Below are positions 1 to 5,291 of a DNA stretch of 5,295 bases, piece after piece. This DNA comes from Bacteroidota bacterium (GTDB taxonomy: Bacteria; Bacteroidota; Bacteroidia; Flavobacteriales; Weeksellaceae). A program made the position numbers and the translations under genes. Position 1 is the stretch's first letter, and the number at the start of each line of letters is the position of its first letter. The notes below the pieces were generated by a model. That model was not told the origin of the DNA and made no database searches. It saw only the letters and a program-made list of their open reading frames with translations. Location of the stretch: the NCBI GenBank assembly GCA_023433225.1, contig JAEZDQ010000053.1, positions 1 to 5,295 on the forward strand, in the 5' to 3' direction.

Positions 1-1188
1 AAGCTGAACCCCGTCCAGTTGTTTTTCGGACAGCATTTTTTTCCATTTTTCATAATCCCTCGCCACGTCGATGGAAATGCTGATGATTTCCAAGTTTTTA
101 TTTTGGTAGTCCTTCTTCAGTTTTTTCAAAGCCGGAATTTCCTGAATACACGGACCGCACCAGGTCGCCCAAACATCAATGTAAACCAGTTTTCCTTTGA
201 AGTCGTCCAATGAAACCATTTTCCCGTTTACATCTTTGTAAGCAAATTTTGGGGAAGGTTTGCCGCCCAAAAGGTTTCTGACGGAATTGGTTTTCTGGAG
301 GGATTGCCTTTTGAGCTGGTCGTTGGCAGAATGTTTCTGAATGATTTCATTCAAACCTTCCGACTCGGGATTGGTGGATGAAATCCGGTAATAAAGGGCA
401 CCCAATACATCTTCCTTGATGTCTGTGGACTGGATACCGGCAACCATCTTTTCAAGTTCGGGTGTAGAGCTTGCTTTTTCAATATCCAACATGTATTTAT
501 TGATGATGAGGTCGCGGTAGAAGGGGATCAAATCATAATCCTCCGAATTATCGTAACTGATTCCTTCCAATTCCTTTAAATAAGCTTCCGGTAAATCGGG
601 GGCTTTCCCCGTGAAATATTCATAAGCTTCCGGGTATTGCGCAAGGAGTGAAAGGTAGCCGTAACGAAGGTTCCTTTTTTCAATTTCCTTGAATTCCGGT
701 TCGGCGGAAGAAGCCTCCAATGTTTCCTCCAACGCCAAGGTATGTGTTTCGAACTTTTGTTTGAAATCGGTAGGACTCATGGAAAACAATTGGGCTGAAC
801 TGGTGCCCACCGCTTCTTCCTTTAAAAATTTTGCGGCCAAATAATTGTTTTTTTCGGCACCCTTTCCCGAATATCTTATGGATTCGTCAAATTGCCGTGT
901 ATCCAAGCTAATATAAATACTGTCTCCCGGAAAAAGGAAAAACTCCGTTTGTTCCCGCCCGTCCGAAAAATAAAAATAACCTTTTTTATCCAAGCGGATG
1001 GTGTCGTAAAATTCTCCTTTTTCATTGAGCACAAAAGCTTTTTCCCGATCGGGCAAATACATATAAACACTGTCGGATTGCGGGTTCGTGATTTTACCGG
1101 CCACAACCGTATCATCTCGGGATTCTTCTTTTTTACAGGAAAAAATAAAAAGCAGACAAGCTGCCGCTAAGAGGAGGATTTTTTTCAT
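1..1188 (-). CDS. TlpA/ResA-like thiol-disulfide oxidoreductase lipoprotein, 3' end cut by window edge
   Basis: The frame is open from the ATG at 1186-1188 to the window edge (396 codons, no stop seen), so the C-terminus is missing. The N-terminus is a lipoprotein signal: Lys-Lys, a hydrophobic stretch, then Ile-Phe-Ser-Cys with the lipid-accepting Cys at residue 18. Residues about 28-130 are beta-rich and resemble the DUF4369-type N-terminal domain of Bacteroidota TlpA proteins. A helical, acidic middle follows (about 140-305). A thioredoxin fold begins near residue 310 with the redox motif WCGPC at 343-347, preceded by the usual YIDVWAT strand. The cis-proline region should lie beyond the edge. 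Such proteins reduce or isomerise disulfides on the periplasmic side of the envelope; the substrate is unknown. The gene starts 7 bp after the rnhA stop, so it is probably co-transcribed with rnhA and plsC. The fold and class are secure; the specific role is not. Confidence 0.9.
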   Translation of the reverse strand, partial: MKKILLLAAACLLFIFSCKKEESRDDTVVAGKITNPQSDSVYMYLPDREKAFVLNEKGEFYDTIRLDKKGYFYFSDGREQTEFFLFPGDSIYISLDTRQFDESIRYSGKGAEKNNYLAAKFLKEEAVGTSSAQLFSMSPTDFKQKFETHTLALEETLEASSAEPEFKEIEKRNLRYGYLSLLAQYPEAYEYFTGKAPDLPEAYLKELEGISYDNSEDYDLIPFYRDLIINKYMLDIEKASSTPELEKMVAGIQSTDIKEDVLGALYYRISSTNPESEGLNEIIQKHSANDQLKRQSLQKTNSVRNLLGGKPSPKFAYKDVNGKMVSLDDFKGKLVYIDVWATWCGPCIQEIPALKKLKKDYQNKNLEIISISIDVARDYEKWKKMLSEKQLDGVQL

Positions 1189-1195
1189 TTGCCAA

Positions 1196-1684
1196 TTAAT
1201 CTGCAAAGTTAATACCATCAGACGGTTTTTCCACTTCAAATCCGGTATCTGTTTTTAAATTTTTTGAATGGGCTGCCGCGACGGCGAGTTCGTCGGCACG
1301 TTCGTTGAAGGGGTTTCCTGCGTGGCCGCGAACCCAATGGAAACGAACCTTGTGCTTTCGGTAGAGGGGAAGGAATTTTCGCCAAAGGTCTTCGTTCTTT
1401 TTGCCTTTGAAAGCTTTCTTTTCCCAGCCGAACACCCATTTTTTCTCAACGGAATCGCAGACATATTTGGAGTCGGTGTAAATGCTGATTTCGGTTTGGG
1501 GGTTTTTGAGCATTTCCAAAGCTGCGATGACCGCCCATAATTCCATCCGGTTGTTGGTGGTCATTCGGAATCCTTGTGAAATTTCTTTTTTATACTTTTT
1601 TTCGGTTTCGAGCAGAATGGCCGCGTACCCGCCGGGGCCGGGGTTTCCCAATGAAGAGCCGTCTGTATATGCGATGATTGCCAA
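1196..1684 (-). CDS. rnhA: Ribonuclease HI
   Basis: RNase HI cleaves the RNA strand of RNA-DNA hybrids in the cytoplasm, removing primers and R-loops. The 162-residue protein carries the whole active site: Asp8 in YTDGS, Glu48 in NNRMEL, Asp71 in YTDSKYV and Asp131 in NERADELA, plus the mobile catalytic His121 in VRGHAGN. The basic handle region (about residues 81-102, WVFGWEKKAFKGKKNEDLW) of classical E. coli-type enzymes is present. The length is close to the E. coli enzyme (155 aa), with a short extra C-terminal tail of about 20 residues. The start is a TTG codon at 1682-1684: an in-frame TAA lies three codons upstream (1691-1693), and the next in-frame ATG (Met41) would remove Asp8. The gene lies 33 bp downstream of plsC and 7 bp upstream of the TlpA-like gene on the same strand, suggesting an operon of functionally unrelated genes. 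Confidence 0.96.
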   Translation of the reverse strand: MAIIAYTDGSSLGNPGPGGYAAILLETEKKYKKEISQGFRMTTNNRMELWAVIAALEMLKNPQTEISIYTDSKYVCDSVEKKWVFGWEKKAFKGKKNEDLWRKFLPLYRKHKVRFHWVRGHAGNPFNERADELAVAAAHSKNLKTDTGFEVEKPSDGINFAD

Positions 1685-1717
1685 TCGGTTTTAAATTTTA
1701 ATGATAGAAAAAAACTT

Positions 1718-2473
1718 TCATGAAAGCTCCTTCAGGATTATGTCAAAAGCTTTTTGTTTCAATTCGTCTTTGTTTTTCAAACTTAAATCTTTTGTTTCGA
1801 TTATATCCAATAATTTCACCTGAACGGTTCCCGGATATCCTTTTGTCCAGGAAAAAGGGAACATTTCCTTTGAACCTTTGATGGCATAAACAGCAATGGG
1901 TAAATCCGTAGCGGTAGCAATGGTAAAGGCACCATCTTTGAACGGACCCAAAACCAAGCGGGTATCATCGGGCACGCCGCCTTCGGGGAAGATGACAATG
2001 CTGTTGCCCAGACGGATTTTCTCTTTCGCCAATTTAAAAACCCTTGTCTTGCTTTTGGCGTCGGAGCGGTTGACCAAGATGCAAATCCTTTTGTAAATGG
2101 TTCCAAAAACAGGGATTTTAGCGAGTTCTTCCTTTCCTACGAATACAATGGGATGTTGGGGGTGGACAATTGCCATGACCATAATGTCGAGGACGGAAGT
2201 GTGGTTGGAAATGAACATATAAGATTTTTCGGGCCGGAGTTTTTTATTTTTTTTCAATTTCAGGCGGAAACCGGAACCGTAAAAAACCAAAATAGCCCAT
2301 AAACGGATGCCTTTATGGGCAAGGGGAAAAGTTTTGGCAGATAAAGAAAGCGGGAAAGTCCAAAAAACACCAATGGTAAGCACAAAGATTCCGGCGAGGA
2401 AAAGGAACCAGCATTTCCACAAGAATGCAATTGTTTTCTGTAATGCTTTCATTCGGGAATCAAAATTAAGCAT
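1718..2473 (-). CDS. plsC: 1-acyl-sn-glycerol-3-phosphate acyltransferase (lysophosphatidate acyltransferase family)
   Basis: This enzyme adds the second acyl chain to lysophosphatidic acid to make phosphatidic acid at the cytoplasmic membrane. The 251-residue protein has a hydrophobic N-terminal anchor (about residues 14-44), a second hydrophobic stretch (about 57-68), the catalytic block NHTSVLD with His91 and Asp96 (the HX4D motif), the acyl-phosphate binding motif FPEGG at 162-166, and the following GPFKDGAF segment (176-183). These are the ordered family motifs, and the length is normal. The family includes related acyltransferases (for example lyso-ornithine lipid acyltransferase), so the exact acceptor is inferred. 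The ATG at 2471-2473 is used here. A second in-frame ATG at 2450-2452 (Met8) is a real alternative, since a TAnnTTTG-like sequence lies just before it. The gene begins 16 bp after the terminator of the small lipoprotein gene and probably heads the plsC-rnhA-tlpA cluster. Confidence 0.9.
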   Translation of the reverse strand: MLNFDSRMKALQKTIAFLWKCWFLFLAGIFVLTIGVFWTFPLSLSAKTFPLAHKGIRLWAILVFYGSGFRLKLKKNKKLRPEKSYMFISNHTSVLDIMVMAIVHPQHPIVFVGKEELAKIPVFGTIYKRICILVNRSDAKSKTRVFKLAKEKIRLGNSIVIFPEGGVPDDTRLVLGPFKDGAFTIATATDLPIAVYAIKGSKEMFPFSWTKGYPGTVQVKLLDIIETKDLSLKNKDELKQKAFDIILKELS

Positions 2474-2488
2474 TCCCGCGGGGATAGA

Positions 2489-2517
2489 AAATAAAAAAGC
2501 CCCGTTTCCGGGGCTTC
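2489..2517 (-). terminator. Strong rho-independent terminator of the small lipoprotein gene
   Basis: A perfect 8-bp GC-rich stem (2497-2504 paired with 2509-2516, core GCCCCG/CGGGGC) closes a 4-nt loop. Read on the minus strand it is followed by six T residues and then a further T-rich run. It lies 27 bp after the stop codon of the 2544-2813 gene in the direction of transcription. On the plus strand the tail is CAATTTTT, so weaker bidirectional action is possible, but no plus-strand gene ends here. Confidence 0.9.
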
Positions 2518-2543
2518 AATTTTTATTAAGGTTTCGCGCTTAA

Positions 2544-2813
2544 TTATTGAACAGCATCTTGAGCTTGCTCAGCAGTGTTGTCAGCAGCAGCTTCTACGTT
2601 GTCAGCAGCTTCGTCAACGATAGCAGCAGCAGAGTCAGTAGTTTCTTGCAATTGATCAACAGCTTCGTTCAAGTTAGCTTCAGCGTTGTCAACACCTTCT
2701 TCGTTGATAACTTCGATGTCAGTGTCAGCTGGTTTTTGCTCACAAGATACGTTAGTGAAAGACAAAGCTACTACGGCAGCCAATGCGAATCCTTTTACAA
2801 ATACTTTTTTCAT
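2544..2813 (-). CDS. Small acidic, alanine-rich helical lipoprotein, probably highly expressed; function unknown
   Basis: An 89-residue protein with a lipoprotein-type signal: MKKVFVKG, a hydrophobic core, then Asn-Val-Ser-Cys with Cys24 as the likely lipidated residue. The -3 position is atypical, so lipidation is probable, not certain. The mature part (66 residues) has about 19 Asp/Glu, a single Lys and about 15 Ala, with no Gly or Pro after residue 40, so it should form long amphipathic or coiled-coil helices. Residues 66-86 are three 7-residue units (VDEAADN, VEAAADN, TAEQAQD). Codons are strongly restricted (GCT for nearly all Ala, GAC and AAC over GAT and AAT, GTT/GTA, ACT, TCT), unlike neighbouring genes, which points to high expression. 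The gene has its own candidate promoter and a strong terminator, so it is probably monocistronic. I do not recognise a named family. An abundant envelope spacer or stress-type lipoprotein would fit, but that is a guess. Confidence 0.85.
   Translation of the reverse strand: MKKVFVKGFALAAVVALSFTNVSCEQKPADTDIEVINEEGVDNAEANLNEAVDQLQETTDSAAAIVDEAADNVEAAADNTAEQAQDAVQ
2577..2618 (-). repeat. Two tandem 21-bp units inside the small lipoprotein gene
   Basis: Positions 2577-2597 and 2598-2618 are adjacent 21-bp units matching at 17 of 21 bases, each beginning GTTGTCAGCAGC on the plus strand. They encode the heptads VEAAADN and VDEAADN (residues 73-79 and 66-72). This in-frame duplication, together with the weaker third heptad, suggests the helical region grew by repeat expansion. 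Confidence 0.6.
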
Positions 2814-2844
2814 AACTAAAATTTTTAATGGTTTTTATTTGTGT

Positions 2845-2852
2845 CAAAAGTA
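2845..2852 (-). promoter_or_regulatory. Candidate Bacteroidota -7 promoter box for the small lipoprotein gene
   Basis: On the minus strand this reads TACTTTTG, an exact match to the TAnnTTTG -7 consensus of the Bacteroidota primary sigma factor. It would start transcription near 2838-2840, giving an A-rich leader of about 25 nt before the ATG at 2813 with no Shine-Dalgarno sequence, as is usual in this phylum. No clear TTTG -33 box is seen at the expected 17-23 bp spacing, so activation by another factor is possible. Confidence 0.55.
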
Positions 2853-2855
2853 CAT

Positions 2856-2863
2856 TAGCTTTG
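2856..2863 (+). promoter_or_regulatory. Candidate -7 promoter box for the membrane protein-lipoprotein gene pair
   Basis: This reads TAGCTTTG, an exact fit to TAnnTTTG on the plus strand. A weak TTTT (2833-2836) lies 19 bp upstream in place of TTTG. Transcription would begin near 2870, leaving a leader of about 85 nt that contains the palindrome cluster at 2886-2921. Its only support is the -7 match and position, so it is less certain than the minus-strand box 3 bp away. Confidence 0.35.
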
Positions 2864-2885
2864 CACTTGAGTTGTTGAAAACAGG

Positions 2886-2921
2886 TTGTAAGGGTCTTGT
2901 AAATTAATTTACAATTTACAA
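2886..2921. promoter_or_regulatory. Operator-like cluster of TTGTAA/TTACAA half-sites with a perfect 18-bp palindrome
   Basis: TTGTAAATTAATTTACAA at 2897-2914 is a perfect 18-bp palindrome. An additional TTGTAA lies at 2886-2891, 11 bp (one helical turn) from the one in the palindrome, and the nine-base half-site AATTTACAA recurs at 2913-2921. That makes four half-sites, two in each orientation, in 36 bp of the divergent intergenic region. This layout is typical of a site for a dimeric DNA-binding protein. It would lie downstream of the plus-strand candidate promoter and upstream of the minus-strand one. Which protein binds is unknown. AT-rich intergenic DNA gives some palindromes by chance. 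Confidence 0.5.
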
Positions 2922-2955
2922 AAAGCTGATTATAAACTATATAATTTAATCTTGA

Positions 2956-3963
2956 TTGGATAAAATTTCTGACATAGCGTTATTCGAATTGCTAAAAAAA
3001 GACATTACCCGGCAATTTTTTCAAGCCAATTCCGCCTCATCTGAGGATATTTCCGAGTGGAAAGGCCAAGATATTGTCAGTTTCCAGGAAGATTTATTTG
3101 CCAAAACGAAATCCACGGTCAGCGAAAAATGGTTCTATACTTATTTCAAATCTGATTTTAAAAAGCTACCGCGCATTGATATGTTGAATATTTTGGCGCA
3201 GTACGCGGGCCATGCCAACTGGGCGGCATTTACCCGATCGCACCAAAATGGCCAAACCCCGGCAGCCGAACCCATGGTTTTGCAGGCTACTATTCAGCCG
3301 GAAATTACCGCATCTCCGCCCGAGCCTGTAACCGTTCAAAAATCGGAGCAGAAGAGAAGAGGCAGGTATTGGGTGTTCAGCGTGTTGGGTATCATTGTTT
3401 TGGGTGCTTTGGGCAGTATCGCTTATTTCTCATTTTTTTACCAGAAAACCTATGAGTTTTGCTTCGTCGATTCGGATCGGAATACCTACATTCAGGATCC
3501 GATTGAAATCACCATTTTGCGTAAAGGCTTCACGCCGCTTCAATTGGTGGCTCAAAACGGTTGTGTGCAATTTACTTCGATGGAAGATACTTTGCAGATG
3601 TACGTCAGTTCGCCTTATCATAAACTGGATACGTTCAAAATCAATTTACACCAATACCAGAATAAGGAAAACATTCGTTTGGAACCGGATGATTACAAAG
3701 TCATGTTGCGGCATTATTCCAAATCCTCTCAAAGTGTAAAGGAAAGAATCAAAATGCTCAATGAAATGATTGCGGACGATGCGCTGATTTACCAAGTCTA
3801 TGACAATGAGTTCTTTGGCGTCGAGGTTTTGAGCAAAAAGCAGTATATCAATTTGGTTTCGCTGCCGACCAGTTCCCTGAAGAATTTTACATTGATCGAA
3901 GCGGAAAGAAAAAGCGGGAAAATAGTCAAATTAAAATTTAAAATCCATTCAGATGAAAATTAA
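2956..3963 (+). CDS. Single-pass membrane protein: cytoplasmic helical (HTH-like?) domain plus exported beta-rich domain; function unknown
   Basis: A 335-residue protein of no family I can name. Residues 1-95 form a helical soluble domain ending in a pattern with VSEKWFYTYFK (55-65), LPRIDMLNILAQYAG (71-85) and NWAAF (88-92). This loosely resembles small helix-turn-helix or DNA-binding-like domains seen at the N-terminus of Bacteroidota membrane proteins. A Pro/Gln-rich linker (about 98-130) and the basic patch KRRGR precede one transmembrane helix (about 139-161), so the N-terminus should be cytoplasmic and the C-terminus periplasmic. Residues 165-245 are beta-rich with two Cys (169, 203), possibly an Ig-like fold, followed by a mixed C-terminal region. 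The start is TTG at 2956-2958: a TGA lies directly before it and the first in-frame ATG is Met76. The gene overlaps the next one by 11 bp, implying co-translation. A ToxR-like membrane regulator is possible but unproven. Confidence 0.85.
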   Translation: MDKISDIALFELLKKDITRQFFQANSASSEDISEWKGQDIVSFQEDLFAKTKSTVSEKWFYTYFKSDFKKLPRIDMLNILAQYAGHANWAAFTRSHQNGQTPAAEPMVLQATIQPEITASPPEPVTVQKSEQKRRGRYWVFSVLGIIVLGALGSIAYFSFFYQKTYEFCFVDSDRNTYIQDPIEITILRKGFTPLQLVAQNGCVQFTSMEDTLQMYVSSPYHKLDTFKINLHQYQNKENIRLEPDDYKVMLRHYSKSSQSVKERIKMLNEMIADDALIYQVYDNEFFGVEVLSKKQYINLVSLPTSSLKNFTLIEAERKSGKIVKLKFKIHSDEN

Positions 3964-4543
3964 TCGATTCCTGCCCGTTGCCGCCTGTATGGTTTTTCTT
4001 TTTTGCGCCTGTAAAAAAGAAGCGTTTTTCGGTGGCGAACATGACCCGGAAGTAATCAAGAACTACCGCAACCAGTCGGCTTCGGTGTCGAAAATGGATT
4101 CTGTTGCTTCCGTGAACTTCATTACCAAACAAAAATTACTGGAAGTCTATGAGCTTTCGGTATTGAATTATTCCAACCAAAACGACAGCATCTTGGGTGA
4201 AGTATTGCATTCGCAATTGGCGGGTTATTTTTTGGAGACGGATACGGTCAACATTCCGAAGTTGATGAGTGAAATCGATTCACTCAAAGCCCGGTTTGTG
4301 GAAATCCGGCATTCGGATGGTGTGGAAAATGATACGCTGACGGAGAATTCATTGATGAAAATCAATTATTGGGTGAAATATTATTCGGCCAATAAAAAAT
4401 TAATCGATTCCTTGCCCAAAACCGCGGAGTTCATCCTGAAAAAAGAACCCAAAAAGTTCAAACACGAATTTACTTTTTACTTTACGGATTTAAATTTGCC
4501 TCAAACCCCAAAGGACACAATTGAATCGCCGGTTACACAATAA
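3953..4543 (+). CDS. Predicted lipoprotein partner of the upstream membrane protein; function unknown
   Basis: A 196-residue protein beginning MKINRFLPV with a hydrophobic core and the lipobox-like Phe-Cys-Ala-Cys; Cys20 is the probable lipidated residue, followed by KKE. The mature part is predicted mostly helical and polar, with a KMDSVASVNFITKQKLLEVYELS segment near residues 47-69 and a conserved-looking C-terminal block, AEFILKKEPKKFKHEFTFYF, at about 157-176. It ends in a short Pro/Thr-rich tail. I recognise no catalytic motif and assign no enzyme function. The ATG at 3953 lies inside the last codons of the membrane protein gene (ATGAAAATTAA overlap, 11 bp), so the two are surely one transcription unit and plausibly act together at the envelope. 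The last 14 codons including the stop overlap the convergent cyclo-ligase gene by 43 bp. Confidence 0.85.
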   Translation: MKINRFLPVAACMVFLFCACKKEAFFGGEHDPEVIKNYRNQSASVSKMDSVASVNFITKQKLLEVYELSVLNYSNQNDSILGEVLHSQLAGYFLETDTVNIPKLMSEIDSLKARFVEIRHSDGVENDTLTENSLMKINYWVKYYSANKKLIDSLPKTAEFILKKEPKKFKHEFTFYFTDLNLPQTPKDTIESPVTQ

Positions 4544-5064
4544 TCAAGCGGGACATCGGTTTCGAAAACTTCGGGGATTTCTTCAATGGGTTCAAAAAAA
4601 TTCAAACCGATTTTGAGGACGTCCTTTTTGCAGTCCAATAAAAAACGGTCATAAAATCCGCCCCCGTAACCAATCCGGTTTCCTTTTTTGTCGCAAATCA
4701 ACATGGGCATCAAAATCACGTCAATCTTTTTAGGATCAATCAATTGGGAAAGTTTGGGCTCGGGCACATTGAATTTACCCGGTTCGAATTCTGTGTTTTT
4801 GTCAATCAGGCAAGTCAACATTTGTTGGCCATCCAATTTTGGGACAACCACTTGTTTTTTGGATTCCAATAAATATTTGATAAGCGGTAAAGTGTTGACT
4901 TCATTTTGATTGGGAATCGGAAGGAAAACATGAAAAACCGAATTTCCCCAGATCTCCATGGATTTTAGATTCTCCAAAATCTGAAAACTGATTTGTTTAG
5001 ATTCTTCCGAAGATAATGCCTTCCTTTTCGCTTTATACAGGATACGAAGCTCGGACTTTTTCAT
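4501..5064 (-). CDS. 5-formyltetrahydrofolate cyclo-ligase (5,10-methenyltetrahydrofolate synthetase)
   Basis: The enzyme converts 5-formyltetrahydrofolate to 5,10-methenyltetrahydrofolate with ATP hydrolysis, returning stored folate to one-carbon metabolism in the cytoplasm. The 187 residues match the usual bacterial length. Visible family features are the basic N-terminal helix (LRILYKAKRKAL, 6-17), Glu55 in the NEVNT segment that corresponds to the substrate-binding Glu, the FNVPEP block at 98-103, MPMLICDKKGNR leading into the nucleotide-binding motif IGYGGGFYDR (131-140), and the C-terminal VPLDYCVT segment (171-178). Its start overlaps the ferredoxin stop codon (ATGA at 5061-5064), so the two are translationally coupled. 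Its 3' end overlaps the plus-strand lipoprotein gene by 43 bp, and the overlap encodes the family's conserved D-x-V-T stretch. The family is also called MTHFS, fau or ygfA; no symbol is given because usage in this phylum varies. Confidence 0.95.
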   Translation of the reverse strand: MKKSELRILYKAKRKALSSEESKQISFQILENLKSMEIWGNSVFHVFLPIPNQNEVNTLPLIKYLLESKKQVVVPKLDGQQMLTCLIDKNTEFEPGKFNVPEPKLSQLIDPKKIDVILMPMLICDKKGNRIGYGGGFYDRFLLDCKKDVLKIGLNFFEPIEEIPEVFETDVPLDYCVTGDSIVSFGV

Positions 5065-5291
5065 GTTTCCTTGACTGAAATGATGTTCACCGGACAGGCT
5101 TTGGCCGCGCGTTCAGAATCCTCAAAAATACTGTGATCCGGGTCTTTCAAAGTATGGAATCCTTTTTTCTCAACGGATTTCAACAAAACCGATTTCCCGT
5201 CTTTTTTTGACATTCGAAACTTCTCGGGTGCCAATTCCGCGCAGTAATTACAACCGATGCATTTGTCTCTTTGAAGGGTAATTATGACCAT
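5061..5291 (-). CDS. Small 4-Cys ferredoxin (single [4Fe-4S] or [3Fe-4S] cluster)
   Basis: A 76-residue electron-transfer protein. Cysteines 11, 14 and 17 form CIGCNYC and Cys66 lies in ACPVN, the C-x2-C-x2-C...CP ligand set of mono-cluster ferredoxins. The second cluster motif of 2x[4Fe-4S] ferredoxins is absent, and an insertion (about residues 26-58) replaces it. It should carry low-potential electrons in the cytoplasm; its partner enzyme cannot be told from this window. The ATG at 5289-5291 gives the start MVIITLQRDKC, the usual short strand before the first Cys. The frame stays open for the last four bases to the window edge, so a start further upstream cannot be fully excluded. The stop codon overlaps the start of the cyclo-ligase gene (ATGA), indicating a shared transcript whose promoter lies outside the window. 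Confidence 0.93.
   Translation of the reverse strand: MVIITLQRDKCIGCNYCAELAPEKFRMSKKDGKSVLLKSVEKKGFHTLKDPDHSIFEDSERAAKACPVNIISVKET

Noticed and set aside
876..1170. Open frames on both strands inside the TlpA-like gene.
   Set aside because: They overlap the continuous 396-codon frame with lipoprotein signal and WCGPC motif, and show no family features themselves.
1268..1540. Plus- and minus-strand open frames overlapping rnhA, including 1236-1439 and 1482-1694.
   Set aside because: The rnhA frame contains every catalytic residue of RNase HI; the others have no recognisable motifs.
1189..1685. The 8-mer TTGCCAAT on the plus strand at both ends of rnhA (1189-1196 and 1678-1685), as possible insertion or recombination flanks.
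   Set aside because: Eight bases are too few, one copy is part of the rnhA start, and rnhA looks like an ordinary resident gene.
1715..1726. 12-bp palindrome CTTTCATGAAAG followed on the minus strand by a run of T, at the end of plsC, as a possible terminator before rnhA.
   Set aside because: The stem would be only about 4 A/T-rich pairs plus a G-U extension around a 4-nt loop, too weak to call, and it includes the plsC stop codon.
2547..2819. A 90-codon plus-strand open frame, Ser/Val-rich, over the small lipoprotein gene.
   Set aside because: It is the antisense shadow of a gene with restricted GCT/GAC/AAC codons, which reads as Ser/Val on the other strand. The minus-strand frame has a signal peptide, promoter box and terminator.
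3395..3739. A 114-codon plus-strand frame within the membrane protein gene.
   Set aside because: It is an offset-frame shadow rich in Arg/Ile/Trp without domain features; the main frame has a coherent domain and membrane topology.
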